A stretch of DNA of 64,000 nucleotides from an uncultured Roseovarius sp. (GCA_951812895.1 OX638333.1:3762001-3826000), one strand, 5' to 3'. Shown: positions 42,572 to 51,897, counted from the first letter of the stretch. Made by a program: numbers and translations. The notes: generated from the letters alone by a model not told the origin.

Positions 42572-43345
42572 ATGAGTGTAGCGGGCAAAACAGCGATTAT
42601 CACCGGTTCAAATTCCGGGATCGGCCTTGGGGTGGCGCGTGAACTTGCAAAGGCGGGTGCTAACATCACGCTCAACTCATTCACCGATTCGGAAGAAGAT
42701 CACACACTTGCCGCGAGCCTTGCTTCAGAGTTTGGTGTGACTGCAAATTATGTTCGCGCAGACATGTCGAATCCAGACGATTGCAGGGCGCTGATCGAAG
42801 CTGCAGGTGGATGCGACATCCTGATCAACAACGCTGGCATTCAACACGTCGCTTCGATCCCGGACTTTGCGGTGGAGAAATGGGATGCGATCATTGCCAT
42901 CAACTTGTCTTCTGCTTTTCACACCACCGCGGCAGCGCTGCCTGTGATGCGGGAAAGAGGTTGGGGCAGGGTGGTCAATATTGCGAGCGCCCATGGGTTA
43001 ACCGCCAGCCCTTTCAAATCCGCTTATGTGGCCGCAAAGCACGGCATAGTTGGATTGACCAAAGTGACCGCGCTGGAAACCGCGGAAGAACCAATAACTG
43101 CCAACGCAATTTGCCCTGGCTATGTGCTGACCCCGCTGGTCGAAGCACAGATCCCCGACACAATGAAAGAGTATGGTTTGAGCCGCGAGGAAGTGATCCG
43201 AGATGTGATCATGACGCGCCAGCCGTCAAAGTCTTTTGCCACTGTGGAACAGCTGGGCGGCACAACGCTGTATCTGTGTTCTGATGCCGCAGCACAGGTG
43301 ACGGGCACGACAATAAGCGTCGATGGTGGTTGGACAGCTTTGTAA
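42572..43345 (+). CDS. bdhA: D-3-hydroxybutyrate dehydrogenase (SDR family)
   Basis: A 257-residue short-chain dehydrogenase converting 3-hydroxybutyrate to acetoacetate with NAD. The cofactor motif is TGSNSGIGLGVA near residue 12; NNAG at residue 85 region; the catalytic Ser, Tyr and Lys lie in NIASAHGLTASPFKSAYVAAKHG near 140-160; and the segment TANAICPGYVLTPLVEAQIPD near 185 is the sequence used to tell BDH from other SDRs. The ATG at 42572 has GGAGGGG upstream; a longer frame from 42515 is rejected. It stands alone and convergent to the DUF502 gene. Confidence 0.9.
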   Translation: MSVAGKTAIITGSNSGIGLGVARELAKAGANITLNSFTDSEEDHTLAASLASEFGVTANYVRADMSNPDDCRALIEAAGGCDILINNAGIQHVASIPDFAVEKWDAIIAINLSSAFHTTAAALPVMRERGWGRVVNIASAHGLTASPFKSAYVAAKHGIVGLTKVTALETAEEPITANAICPGYVLTPLVEAQIPDTMKEYGLSREEVIRDVIMTRQPSKSFATVEQLGGTTLYLCSDAAAQVTGTTISVDGGWTAL

Positions 43346-43348
43346 CCG

Positions 43349-44044
43349 TTAGTCAGTTCTGGATGTGTCGCCGTTCTGCTCAGGGTAAACGAGCCCTGCA
43401 GAGATCACCAATTTGGCAGCTTCCTCGATGGACATATCAAGCTCGATGACGTCTTCTTTTGGTAAAAACAGAAGAAACCCGGATGTTGGGTTGGGCGTTG
43501 TGGGAAGAAAAATGCTTAACATTTCCCCGCCTGTTTCCGCCTTTTGTATCACCTCACCCTTGGTTGTGGTCGAAACGAAACCAATGGCCCAGATCCCCTT
43601 ACGGGGGTATTGGATAAGACACGCCTTTTCAAAGCTGCGGTCAGATTGAGCAAAAACAGTTTCCGCGATCTGTTTGACGCCAGAATAAATCGACCGGACC
43701 ACCGGCATCCGCTCGACAAAAGATTCAGCAAAACGGATGAGCGATTTACCGATCAGACCTTTCGCAACCCAACCAATGAAAATCGTGAACATCAGGAAAA
43801 AGATGACACCAACGCCACGAAGGTTAATCCCAATGTATTTCTCAGGCCGGAAATTGTAGGGAACGAGCGGCAGTACAAAGCTGTCGACCCAGCCAATCAA
43901 TGTCCAAACCAGCCATATGGTTAGCCCAACAGGCGCAATCACCACGATACCGGTCAGAAAACTGGCGCGGAGCCCCGGAAACATCCGGGACTTTTTCGGT
44001 GGCTTAGTCGGTTTTGGCGGTTCTTGGTCGAAGGGCGTGTTCAT
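43349..44044 (-). CDS. DUF502 membrane protein
   Basis: A 231-residue inner-membrane protein with two helices near residues 30-55 (LTGIVVIAPVGLTIWLVWTLI) and 75-100 (GVIFFLMFTIFIGWVAKGL). The signature RMPVVRSIYSGVKQIAETVF near residue 115 and FLLFLPKEDVIELDMSIEEAAKLVISAG near the end identify the DUF502 family, found widely in bacteria and plants (COV1-like) with no firm biochemical role. A Pro-rich N-terminus precedes the first helix. It is not clearly in an operon. Confidence 0.9.
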   Translation of the reverse strand: MNTPFDQEPPKPTKPPKKSRMFPGLRASFLTGIVVIAPVGLTIWLVWTLIGWVDSFVLPLVPYNFRPEKYIGINLRGVGVIFFLMFTIFIGWVAKGLIGKSLIRFAESFVERMPVVRSIYSGVKQIAETVFAQSDRSFEKACLIQYPRKGIWAIGFVSTTTKGEVIQKAETGGEMLSIFLPTTPNPTSGFLLFLPKEDVIELDMSIEEAAKLVISAGLVYPEQNGDTSRTD

Positions 44045-44122
44045 TTAGGCAACCAAAGAAAGGACAACGAAAACCTTCTATGCAAATTAACCATTTGCTA
44101 CAATGAATTTCGTTTGAACAGC

Positions 44123-45034
44123 TTATTCCAGTCGAACGATCTCTGCAGCGATCTCTGCCGCCAGCCGGGCATTATTCAGAATCAATGAAATGTTGGACTC
44201 AAGGGATCGCCCCTCAGTTTCCTCAAAAATACGCCGTAAAAGGAAAGGGGTTAGATCCTTTCCTGTAATGTTTTGTGCTTCAGCGTCCTGAACAGCCAGG
44301 GCAATCACCGGGTCAATTTCGATCGGTGGAATCTCTGAATTTGCCGGAATAGGGTTTGCGATCAGCATTCCGCCTTGCAATCCCAATGCCTTTCTCATCT
44401 GAAATGCCTGAGCAACTTCTGATGCGCTGTCCATCCTAATTGGTGCATCTAGTGAAGAGGTACGTGACCAAAACGCGGGAAAGTTGTCCTGACCGAAAGC
44501 GACCACCGGAACGCCAAGTGTTTCGAGTACTTCAAGCGTTTTTGGCAGATCGAGAATTGCTTTCGCACCTGCGCAAACTACGGTGACGGCAGTCTGGGCA
44601 AGCTCATGTAGATCAGCCGATACATCGAAACTGTTTTCAGCCCCCCGATGCACGCCTCCAATTCCACCTGTGGCAAATGTAGAAATACCAGCGTGTGCAG
44701 CCGCTATCATAGTGGCGGCAACCGTGGTTGCACCTGTACCCTTGCACGCGAGACAGGTCGCAAGATCCGCGCGGCTGAGCTTGGCCACATTATTTGCCTG
44801 GGCAAGGGTCATCAGTTGGGTATCTGTAAGGCCCACATGCAATGTTCCCTCCAAAACCGCGATCGTTGCGGGAACGGCGCCGCAAGTGCGAATTTCGGCT
44901 TCCACCCTCTGTGCCGTCTCATAGTTTTGGGGCCACGGCATACCGTGTGTGATGATGGTGCTTTCAAGCGCTACAACCGGTCTATTGTTGCGCTGTGCTT
45001 CTTCGACTTCCTGAGAGCGTTGCAGAAATTTCAT
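44123..45034 (-). CDS. psuG: Pseudouridine-5'-phosphate glycosidase PsuG
   Basis: Cleaves the C-C glycosidic bond of pseudouridine 5'-phosphate to uracil and ribose 5-phosphate. The 303-residue length fits. Diagnostic segments are VALESTIITHGMPWPQN near residue 22, KLSRADLATCLACKGTGATTVAATM near 85, and FATGGIGGVHRGAENSFDVSADL near 125, which closely parallels the E. coli enzyme as recalled and contains the active-site Asp region. Its start overlaps the end of psuK by four bases, so kinase and glycosidase are co-translated for pseudouridine recycling from RNA. Confidence 0.94.
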   Translation of the reverse strand: MKFLQRSQEVEEAQRNNRPVVALESTIITHGMPWPQNYETAQRVEAEIRTCGAVPATIAVLEGTLHVGLTDTQLMTLAQANNVAKLSRADLATCLACKGTGATTVAATMIAAAHAGISTFATGGIGGVHRGAENSFDVSADLHELAQTAVTVVCAGAKAILDLPKTLEVLETLGVPVVAFGQDNFPAFWSRTSSLDAPIRMDSASEVAQAFQMRKALGLQGGMLIANPIPANSEIPPIEIDPVIALAVQDAEAQNITGKDLTPFLLRRIFEETEGRSLESNISLILNNARLAAEIAAEIVRLE

Positions 45035-45915
45035 TCGATTCTTTCCCCGGAAACATGCGCCGCAGCTGCGGACAGGGCCCGCGACAGCGAGTCCTGCCTC
45101 GAGGCGCCAGATGCTTCCGCCGCGATATGGGCTGCCATGAATGTATCACCTGCGCCCGTAACCTGTGTAATGGAAACCGCAGGGGGCATTGCATGAAATA
45201 AACCCTCTGTGGATCCATCAGCAGCCATATCACTACCATTGGTGACAAGAGCACGTTTTGCGCCTTGTTCACACAACGTACGTGCAGCCTCCAAAGCCGT
45301 TGGGAAACATCGATTGCAAAGCAGGCCCGCTTCTTCAAGGTTAACGTAAAGCGTGCCACGCCGGTTTTCTACGAATGGGGCAAGACGAAGCGCCTTACCG
45401 GGTGAAGCTGGGGCAATTCGTAAATCTGCTTGTTCAAACAACTCACCAAAGGCGATTTCCCGCAGCAAGGTTGAAGTTAGATTCCCATCTAACGCCACAA
45501 GTCCCTTGTAAGATGTTTGTGCACTGGCAAGGCGCCCACCTCTGATCGGTTGAAGGATTTCGTCACCCGCAGCCTCCAGTGTGTGGGCATCTGCAACAGC
45601 CGCGATCAGGCCTTCTCTGTCTTCGATAGCCATATACCTGTCTGTCGGCAGATCGCTCATGCGGTGAACGTGGTCACAGTCCAGTCCAAGTTTCTTGCAA
45701 GCCTGTAACAACTCATCTCCGGACCGATCCTGACCCACAGCAGTTAACAATACAGGCGATAAACCAAATCGTTTGAGCACCATCGCAATGTTAAGCGCAA
45801 CACCGCCCGGCCTGCGTACAATTCGTCCGGCCTGATCGGAGCCTTGACGCATTTTGCCTTCAGACCTGCCAATCATGTCCCAAAGCACAGAGCCGATGCA
45901 CAATATTTCAGTCAT
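45031..45915 (-). CDS. psuK: PfkB-family kinase, pseudouridine kinase PsuK
   Basis: A 294-residue ribokinase-type enzyme. The N-terminus holds GSVLWDMIG and RPGGVALNIAMVLKRFG near residue 35, and the catalytic Asp/anion hole is TGAGDTFMAAH near residue 248. Coupling to psuG (four-base overlap) makes phosphorylation of pseudouridine the likely reaction rather than another sugar. It begins the psuK-psuG unit, 44 bases after the SDR gene stop on the same strand, which may be co-transcribed. No transporter for pseudouridine is adjacent. Confidence 0.88.
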   Translation of the reverse strand: MTEILCIGSVLWDMIGRSEGKMRQGSDQAGRIVRRPGGVALNIAMVLKRFGLSPVLLTAVGQDRSGDELLQACKKLGLDCDHVHRMSDLPTDRYMAIEDREGLIAAVADAHTLEAAGDEILQPIRGGRLASAQTSYKGLVALDGNLTSTLLREIAFGELFEQADLRIAPASPGKALRLAPFVENRRGTLYVNLEEAGLLCNRCFPTALEAARTLCEQGAKRALVTNGSDMAADGSTEGLFHAMPPAVSITQVTGAGDTFMAAHIAAEASGASRQDSLSRALSAAAAHVSGERIE

Positions 45916-45959
45916 ATCGATCTTTCTGAATCTGAACAGCGTATCGTTAAGTGCCGCGT

Positions 45960-46712
45960 CTAATTCAACAACAACCCGCCATCCACCACCAAATCTGCTC
46001 CGGTTATGTAAGAAGCCCCATCCGACAGCAGAAATAGAACAACTGCAGCCAGCTCTTCAGCCCGGCCAACCCGCCCAAGCGGCACGGCCGAACCCGCAGT
46101 CTGACGCTTTTCTTCAGTGTCCCAGCGGGCCTGCATCGGAGTTTGAGTCGGACCCGGATAAATCGTGTTTGAACGTATGTTACCTGGCGCCAGCTGCATC
46201 GCCAGAGATCTCGAAAGTGCGCCAACACCGGCCTTGGCGGTAGAATAGGCATCCTGGGGCAGGGGGTCACCGCGCAAACATTGAGTGGACGAAATATGCA
46301 CCATTGAGCCGCCGCCAATTTGTTTCATGTGCGGAACAACAGCTCGGGCTGTACGAGCCATTGATTTAAGGTTGATGTCAAACACTTGATCCCAGACATC
46401 CATATCCATTTCCAGCACAGAGAAGTCGCGATCGAACCATAAAACACCAGCGATATTGGCTAGATAATCGATGCGGCCAAACTTGTTGGCTCCTTCGTTC
46501 ACAGTTGCGGTAACAAAAGCGTCGTCTCGCAGATCGCCGGTCGCATAGAGCCGTTGATCAGGTGTTCCTGCTAGCGTGTCCGGCTCCGGTTTGACATCCA
46601 TCAGAATTACACATCCTCCAGCGCGCAAAATGCCATTGGCTATTGCAAGGCCCATGCCACCGCCTGCGCCCGTGATGACTGCGACCCGGTCCGTAAAATC
46701 AAATTCAAGCAT
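45960..46712 (-). CDS. Short-chain dehydrogenase/reductase
   Basis: A 250-residue classical SDR. The cofactor-binding motif is TGAGGGMGLAIANG near residue 15, the NAG motif is ANIAGVLW near 85, and the active site is Ser (HISSTQC near 140) with Tyr-x3-Lys in YSTAKAGVGA near 155. The tail MSYITGADLVVDGGLLLN-type ending is standard. Substrate is unknown; its place upstream of psuK-psuG may mean oxidation or reduction of a sugar-related compound, but this is only inferred from adjacency. It is divergent from the secreted-protein gene at 46765. Confidence 0.85.
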   Translation of the reverse strand: MLEFDFTDRVAVITGAGGGMGLAIANGILRAGGCVILMDVKPEPDTLAGTPDQRLYATGDLRDDAFVTATVNEGANKFGRIDYLANIAGVLWFDRDFSVLEMDMDVWDQVFDINLKSMARTARAVVPHMKQIGGGSMVHISSTQCLRGDPLPQDAYSTAKAGVGALSRSLAMQLAPGNIRSNTIYPGPTQTPMQARWDTEEKRQTAGSAVPLGRVGRAEELAAVVLFLLSDGASYITGADLVVDGGLLLN

Positions 46713-46764
46713 TTTGGCTGGCCTTTTCCGGTATTTGCGCCAGATTGAGCAGACAGGAGAAGTA

Positions 46765-47247
46765 ATGCAAATGAAAACGCCTTTTTACGCCGGACAGCTG
46801 CTCCCCTTGGTTTTGGTCGTTTTCACAACAGGTCAACAGGCAAAGGCAACATCGGTTTGTGACAAGTTGGCTGTTCAAGTGGAGGAACTTGCTCAGTTGA
46901 GGGAAAGCTCGGATAATTGGGTAACCAATCTTAACCTACCGATGACACAAGACGCATGCGAATTTGGAAATAATGGTACGTACGGCAAGTCGTTTCATTG
47001 CAAATGGCCCTATGACTACAGGGATCCAAACGCCGAAGCCGAATTTGTAAGATTTGATCAAGCTTTGTCTGATTGCTTTGGAACCGATGCAAAACTGACC
47101 CCTGATCAAGGCGTCAACCATCCCGACAGCTATCAGCTAAGCCAGTTTTCCGTCGGTTCATCCCGTGTCTCTGTATCGCTAAAAGACAAAGCGTCATTGG
47201 GAAAAACCTACATATTCCTACGATTGGAATCTTTGGAAACAGAGTGA
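46765..47247 (+). CDS. Secreted hypothetical protein
   Basis: About 160 residues with a signal peptide (KTPFYAGQLLPLVLVVFTTGQQAKA) and a mature part containing four Cys residues (VCDKL, DACEF, FHCKW, SDCFG) that could form two disulfides in the periplasm. AGGAGA precedes the ATG at 46765; the ATG at 46771 is a near-equal alternative. No family is recognised. It is the last gene before rpsB on the same strand. Confidence 0.68.
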   Translation: MQMKTPFYAGQLLPLVLVVFTTGQQAKATSVCDKLAVQVEELAQLRESSDNWVTNLNLPMTQDACEFGNNGTYGKSFHCKWPYDYRDPNAEAEFVRFDQALSDCFGTDAKLTPDQGVNHPDSYQLSQFSVGSSRVSVSLKDKASLGKTYIFLRLESLETE

Positions 47248-47405
47248 ATTCATAGCTATTGCACTTGGATAAGTAAGCCGCTATACGCGCGCCATTAAAT
47301 CCGCAGGTATGGGCGGGCCTTTGGGGGAGACATCCCCAGATGTCCACCGGTTGAAGCATCCGCTTCTCATCCCGTATCGAGGCGAAAACCGGAAAGGAAA
47401 AAGAC
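47248..47405 (+). promoter_or_regulatory. Leader of rpsB with a strong hairpin
   Basis: The 158 bases before rpsB contain a compact hairpin TGGGG/CCCCA (47322-47326 with 47334-47338) and a purine-rich GGAAAGGAAAAAGAC ribosome-binding region. Ribosomal protein S2 represses its own operon in many bacteria through leader structures; whether this leader is one is inference from position only. Confidence 0.35.
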
Positions 47406-48221
47406 ATGGCTCTTCCAGAGTTCTCCATGCGTCAGCTGCTTGAAGCCGGCGTTCATTTTGGCCACCAGACTCAGCGTTGGAACCCCCGTATGGGCGAGTT
47501 CATCTATGGGTCGCGCAATGGCATCCATATCATCGACCTGACACAAACAGCACCCATGCTGGACGCAGCTCTCAACGCAATTCGCGAGACTGTAGCCAAG
47601 GGTGGTCGCCTGCTTTTCGTCGGTACAAAACGTCAGGCCAGCGCACCAATCGCGGATGCTGCGGAAAAATGTGCCCAGTATTATATGAACCACCGCTGGC
47701 TGGGCGGGACGCTGACCAACTGGCAAACTGTTTCGAAATCGATTCAGCGTCTGAAAGAAATCGACGAAGTGCTTGATGGCGGCGCCGAAGGCCTGACCAA
47801 GAAAGAGCGTCTTGGCATCGAACGCGACCAAGGCAAGCTGCAGGCAAGCCTCGGCGGTATCCGCGAAATGGGTGGTACACCTGACATGCTTTTCGTGGTC
47901 GACGTGCGCAAAGAAGCACTGGCTGTGGCAGAAGCCAATAAACTGGGCATCCCGGTTGTGGCTGTTGTCGACACCAACTGCCCGCCTGACGGGATCGACT
48001 ACATGATCCCCGGCAATGATGACGCATCGCGCGCGATCACGCTGTACTGTGATCTGGTTGCACGCGCCGCACTTGACGGTATGTCGGCCCAGATGGGTGC
48101 CGCAGGCGTTGACCTTGGCGCAATGGACGAAGCTCCGGTAGAAGAAGCCGTTACAGAAGCACCAGCTGAAGAAGCTCCTGCTGCAGAGGCTCCGGCCGAG
48201 GAAGCCACCGCAGAAAGCTGA
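47406..48221 (+). CDS. rpsB: 30S ribosomal protein S2
   Basis: Ribosomal protein S2 of 271 residues. The motifs [22 protein letters not shown] near the N-terminus, [16 protein letters not shown] near residue 95 and the nucleotide-like strand [24 protein letters not shown] near 160 are diagnostic. A C-terminal tail of about 30 residues made of Ala, Glu and Pro ([17 protein letters not shown]) extends past the usual end, as seen in other Rhodobacteraceae. It is followed 75 bases later by tsf, the universal rpsB-tsf pair. Confidence 0.98.
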   Translation: MALPEFSMRQLLEAGVHFGHQTQRWNPRMGEFIYGSRNGIHIIDLTQTAPMLDAALNAIRETVAKGGRLLFVGTKRQASAPIADAAEKCAQYYMNHRWLGGTLTNWQTVSKSIQRLKEIDEVLDGGAEGLTKKERLGIERDQGKLQASLGGIREMGGTPDMLFVVDVRKEALAVAEANKLGIPVVAVVDTNCPPDGIDYMIPGNDDASRAITLYCDLVARAALDGMSAQMGAAGVDLGAMDEAPVEEAVTEAPAEEAPAAEAPAEEATAES

Positions 48222-48296
48222 ACCAAGCTTTCACGAAAATGATACAGGGGCAGGGGAGACCTGCCCCAACAACCCGATGATTTGAGGAGAGCCAAA

Positions 48297-49169
48297 ATGG
48301 CGATCACAGCTGCAATGGTGAAAGAACTGCGCGATTCCACAGGCGCAGGCATGATGGACGCGAAAAAAGCGCTGACCGAAAACGATGGCGACATGGAAGC
48401 CGCAGTTGATTGGCTGCGTACCAAAGGTCTGGCGAAAGCCGCCAAGAAATCAGGCCGGACAGCTGCTGAGGGTCTGGTTGCTGTAAAGGTTGAAGGTGGT
48501 CGCGGCGTCGCGGTCGAGATCAATTCGGAAACCGATTTTGTTGCCAAAAACGCCGAGTTCCAGTCGATGGTACGTGACGTAGCTGCTGCCGCGATTGGCG
48601 CGGCAGATGTTGATGCGCTGGCAGCAACGGATATGGGTGGAAAAACAGTAGCCGAAACCATCACAGCGAAGGTGGCCACCATTGGTGAAAACATGTCGCT
48701 GCGCCGTATGGCTGCGGTTGAGGGTGATACTGTCGTATCTTATGTCCACAACGCCGCCACTGATGGCATGGGCAAAATCGGTGTACTTGTTGCCGTGAAT
48801 GGCGATGCAGGCTTTGCCAAACAGATCGCGATGCACATCGCGGCCACCAATCCTGCCGCTCTTAACGAGGCAGAGCTGGACCCAGCTGTTGTGGAAAAAG
48901 AAAAGCAGGTTCAGATCGATATCGCCCGTGAATCCGGCAAGCCAGAGCAAGTAATCGAAAAAATGATTATTGGCCGGATGAAGAAATTCATGTCCGAAGT
49001 CACTTTGATGGGTCAGTCCTTTGTCATGAACCCTGACCTGACGGTCGAAGCTGCCGCAAAAGAAGCCGGAGCAGAAATCACTGGTTTTGTCAGGCTCGAA
49101 GTCGGCGAAGGTATCGAAGTCGAAAAAGAAGACTTCGCTGCCGAGGTTGCCAAAGCGGTTCAGGGCTAA
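48297..49169 (+). CDS. tsf: Translation elongation factor Ts
   Basis: Guanine-nucleotide exchange factor for EF-Tu, 290 residues. The N-terminal [23 protein letters not shown] and [16 protein letters not shown] near residue 78 (containing the TDFV motif that contacts EF-Tu) are diagnostic. GGAGAG lies just before ATG 48297. A strong terminator follows at 49190, ending the rpsB-tsf operon before the amidinotransferase gene. Confidence 0.98.
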   Translation: MAITAAMVKELRDSTGAGMMDAKKALTENDGDMEAAVDWLRTKGLAKAAKKSGRTAAEGLVAVKVEGGRGVAVEINSETDFVAKNAEFQSMVRDVAAAAIGAADVDALAATDMGGKTVAETITAKVATIGENMSLRRMAAVEGDTVVSYVHNAATDGMGKIGVLVAVNGDAGFAKQIAMHIAATNPAALNEAELDPAVVEKEKQVQIDIARESGKPEQVIEKMIIGRMKKFMSEVTLMGQSFVMNPDLTVEAAAKEAGAEITGFVRLEVGEGIEVEKEDFAAEVAKAVQG

Positions 49170-49189
49170 GCCTAATATCTACACGGATC

Positions 49190-49213
49190 GGGGCACCCTT
49201 TGGTGCCCCTTTT
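49190..49213 (+). terminator. Intrinsic terminator after tsf
   Basis: Stem GGGGCACC/GGTGCCCC (49190-49197 with 49202-49209), tetraloop CTTT and TTTT. It lies 20 bases past the tsf stop and only 25 bases before the amidinotransferase gene's ATG. Confidence 0.9.
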
Positions 49214-49233
49214 CATTTGAGGGAGGGAATGAA

Positions 49234-50349
49234 ATGACAGGGAAAACCGTTGTAAACAGCTGGAATGAATGGGATCCGCTGAAGCATGTGATTGTTGGGC
49301 GCGCGGATAATTGCCATATCCCGCCAGAAGAGCCCGCGCTGGATGCCAAAGTGCCTGAAGACAGCGACATGCGCGGCCAATGGGGCAGGCGCCCGCAAGA
49401 AACCATCGATCGCGCAAATGAACTGCTGGACAATTTTGCAGCACAGTTGCAGGCACGCGGTATTCGTGTTGATCGTCCTACATCAATTGATCATTCACTG
49501 CCTGCCACCACCCCGGATTTCCACACCGACAGCCAGTTTGGCTGTATGCCGCCACGCGATGTGCTGTTGACTGTGGGTAGCGAGATGCTTGAGGCAACGA
49601 TGTCTTACCGGTGCCGCTGGTTCGAATATCTGAACTATCGCCCGCTGATGCAGCAGTACTTTGACGAAGATCCGAACTTCCGTCACGAAAGCGCGCCTAA
49701 ACCGCGCCTGACAGATGCAGATTATCATCCTGATTACCTGTCCGATAAGATTGGTGTTGAAAAGCGCCTGCAATGGGCGGCTGAAAAGTTCTTTGTCACC
49801 ACTGAAGAAGAGCCTCTGTTTGATGCGGCTGATGTTCTTCGCTTTGGCCGCGATCTGGTGGCGCAGCACGGTTTTACCACCAATCTTAAGGGAATCGAGT
49901 GGCTTCGCCGGCATTTCCCGGATCACCGCGTGCATACGGTTAACTTCCCCGGGGACCCGTATCCGATCCATATCGACGCCACGTTCACGCCTCTGCGCCC
50001 AGGGCTGATTGTCAACAACCCACAGCGCCGTTTGCCGGATGAACAGCGCAAAATGTTCCATGATAACGACTGGGAAATCGTTGATGCAGCACAGCCTGCG
50101 CACAACACGCCGCCACCGCTTTGTTACTCGTCTACATGGCTCAGCATGAATGTCTTGGTACTTGATCCAAAAACCGTTTGTGTTGAGAAATCAGAAGTTT
50201 ATCAGGCAGAGCAAATGGATAAACTGGGCATGGAAGTGGTCGAGGTTGAACTGCGCGACGCCTATGCATTTGGCGGTGGCCTGCATTGTTGTACAGCAGA
50301 TGTATACCGCGAAGGCTCCTGCGAGGATTACTTTCCAAGCTTAAGTTGA
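49234..50349 (+). CDS. Glycine amidinotransferase-like protein (AGAT family)
   Basis: A 371-residue amidinotransferase of the pentein fold. It parallels animal L-arginine:glycine amidinotransferase closely: FDAADVLRFGRDL near residue 195 carries the catalytic Asp region, PIHIDATFTPLRPG near 247 the catalytic His, and GGLHCCTADVYREG the nucleophile Cys352. WLSMNVLVLD near residue 305 is also shared with the animal enzyme. The reaction would move an amidino group from arginine to an amine such as glycine, giving guanidinoacetate, but the acceptor is not certain. A GAGGGAGG ribosome-binding site precedes ATG 49234. No methyltransferase for creatine synthesis is adjacent. Confidence 0.82.
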   Translation: MTGKTVVNSWNEWDPLKHVIVGRADNCHIPPEEPALDAKVPEDSDMRGQWGRRPQETIDRANELLDNFAAQLQARGIRVDRPTSIDHSLPATTPDFHTDSQFGCMPPRDVLLTVGSEMLEATMSYRCRWFEYLNYRPLMQQYFDEDPNFRHESAPKPRLTDADYHPDYLSDKIGVEKRLQWAAEKFFVTTEEEPLFDAADVLRFGRDLVAQHGFTTNLKGIEWLRRHFPDHRVHTVNFPGDPYPIHIDATFTPLRPGLIVNNPQRRLPDEQRKMFHDNDWEIVDAAQPAHNTPPPLCYSSTWLSMNVLVLDPKTVCVEKSEVYQAEQMDKLGMEVVEVELRDAYAFGGGLHCCTADVYREGSCEDYFPSLS

Positions 50350-50357
50350 AGAATTTG

Positions 50358-50389
50358 AAAACAGCGCTCCCTAATGATAGCGCTGTTTT
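50358..50389. terminator. Bidirectional terminator between convergent genes
   Basis: An 11-bp stem (AAAACAGCGCT at 50358-50368 with AGCGCTGTTTT at 50379-50389) followed by T on both strands. It serves the amidinotransferase gene on the plus strand and the LuxR-type gene on the minus strand. Confidence 0.88.
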
Positions 50390-50423
50390 TCACCAATTTG
50401 ATACGTCCACAAAATACCAATGA

Positions 50424-51179
50424 TCAGTGGTCGATAATGAAAATCTGGTTCTGAAAAGCCGCCTTTAAAACGGCTTGGGCAGTCGTCTCGACACACAAAG
50501 ATTCTCGCGCCAACCGCAGATGTTTCTCGATCGTTGCCGGCGTCAACTCCAGCAAGATAGCGATATCTTGAATTGTTTTACCATCACCGACCCAATCAAG
50601 TACTTCATGTTGGCGCTTGGTAAGTGTGCGCCCTGGGGCAGTATAGGGCAGGGTGAGAATGCGCAAATGAACCAACGTATTCAAAAGAGTAATATCTTCA
50701 CCATGCTCCGCCCAAATATCATCAACGTCTTCTTGTGAAAGACCTGATCGCGCAGTCAGTGCAATTGCGCCTTTTGATCTCGCTGAAATAGATCCAAAAC
50801 TAATTGAATACCCCGCAACAACACCCTGTAATATATTGAATTCTAATACTTTACGCTCTTGGGCAGTCATCACACCTGTATCTGCCATGTCACGTAAAAC
50901 TGACCACGAACAAGCACCATCATTATCCAGCGCCCAACGCACCATTGGCGCGTGAAAATACAAACCGTCGCCGATAAAGACGTCGGTATACTCTTTCGTA
51001 TGATTGGTCAGCAGCACAAAATCCTCGGGGTCACCCAAAGAAGTCGATGTGCGGTAACGGGTATACCCGTAAATTAGCCTGTCAAAACCGTAATCACGCA
51101 TCCTGCGGGTGTGACGATCCCATAGCTCTTCAATGCTTGATGCGTTCAAAAGCTCTAAGAGATCTTCAGATGCGATCAT
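50424..51179 (-). CDS. LuxR-type regulator with autoinducer-binding domain (LuxR solo)
   Basis: A 251-residue protein with an N-terminal autoinducer-binding-like domain (about residues 20-165; FDRLIYGYTRYR, YFHAPMVRWALDNDGACSW) and a LuxR helix-turn-helix at about 185-245 (LTKRQHEVLDWVGDGKTIQD; LTPATIEKHLRLARESL). The typical pocket Trp and Asp are partly present (SWSVLRD), so binding of an acyl-homoserine lactone or another ligand is open. No luxI synthase is nearby. The start overlaps the aroQ stop by four bases, so it is co-translated with aroQ and may respond to, or control, shikimate-linked metabolism; that link is inference. Confidence 0.85.
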   Translation of the reverse strand: MIASEDLLELLNASSIEELWDRHTRRMRDYGFDRLIYGYTRYRTSTSLGDPEDFVLLTNHTKEYTDVFIGDGLYFHAPMVRWALDNDGACSWSVLRDMADTGVMTAQERKVLEFNILQGVVAGYSISFGSISARSKGAIALTARSGLSQEDVDDIWAEHGEDITLLNTLVHLRILTLPYTAPGRTLTKRQHEVLDWVGDGKTIQDIAILLELTPATIEKHLRLARESLCVETTAQAVLKAAFQNQIFIIDH

Positions 51180-51619
51180 TCTGAGGCTCGCAGATGACGC
51201 ACCATCGCCTCGACGGCGAGCTCATAACCAACTGCGCCAAAGCCACATATGACGCCAACCGCCACCTTTGCCACATAGGACTTATGGCGAAACTCTTCGC
51301 GGGCATGGATATTTGACAAGTGCAGCTCAATCACCGGCAGCTCAACGGAACTCACTGCATCCATCAAAGCAATCGAAGTGTGTGTGTAGGCGCCGGCATT
51401 CAGAATAATCCCGTCATGCTGACCTTTGGCGGCGTGAATGATATCCACCATTTCACCTTCAGAGTTACTTTGTTTGAACTCTAAGCCAACCGAAAACGAT
51501 GCTGCCTTCGCCTGACTCATCGCCTCTATGTCAGACAGAGTCGTAGTTCCGTAAACTTCAGGCTGCCGTTGGCCGAGTAAATTCAGGTTTGGACCGTTCA
51601 ATATCAAAAGGGAGGTCAT
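51176..51619 (-). CDS. aroQ: Type II 3-dehydroquinate dehydratase AroQ
   Basis: Dehydrates 3-dehydroquinate to 3-dehydroshikimate in the shikimate pathway. The 147-residue length is typical of the dodecameric type II enzyme. LILNGPNLNLLGQRQPEVYG at the N-terminus includes the catalytic Tyr region, and NAGAYTHTSIALMDAV near residue 76 and ELHLSNIHAREEFR near 102 hold the Asn and His active-site residues. Start 51619 is chosen over 51631 because AGGATG is then well spaced. About 280 bases upstream (51620-51897) are AT-rich and hold no gene, and probably the promoter of aroQ and the LuxR gene. Confidence 0.95.
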   Translation of the reverse strand: MTSLLILNGPNLNLLGQRQPEVYGTTTLSDIEAMSQAKAASFSVGLEFKQSNSEGEMVDIIHAAKGQHDGIILNAGAYTHTSIALMDAVSSVELPVIELHLSNIHAREEFRHKSYVAKVAVGVICGFGAVGYELAVEAMVRHLRASE

Positions 51620-51897
51620 TAACTGCTGCATCCTTTTTTCTTGTTCTAAACATCTGCAAACAGATCTGTCGAGATGCAGCAGGAAACAGAGGCTAATCTA
51701 CGCGTCAGTGTGACCGAGTTACCAAGCACAATTTGTTTTTTCATTTGCGAAACGTTGGCAAGTTATTTTGTGTAAGAACACGAAATAACTATTTGTTATT
51801 AAATTAGTAATGTTAGCGCAAAGTGAACTGAGGTAGTTAATAATATACACATAATACTGATTATGCGCATTATATTCATGCCGGCAGCTCAAACTAG

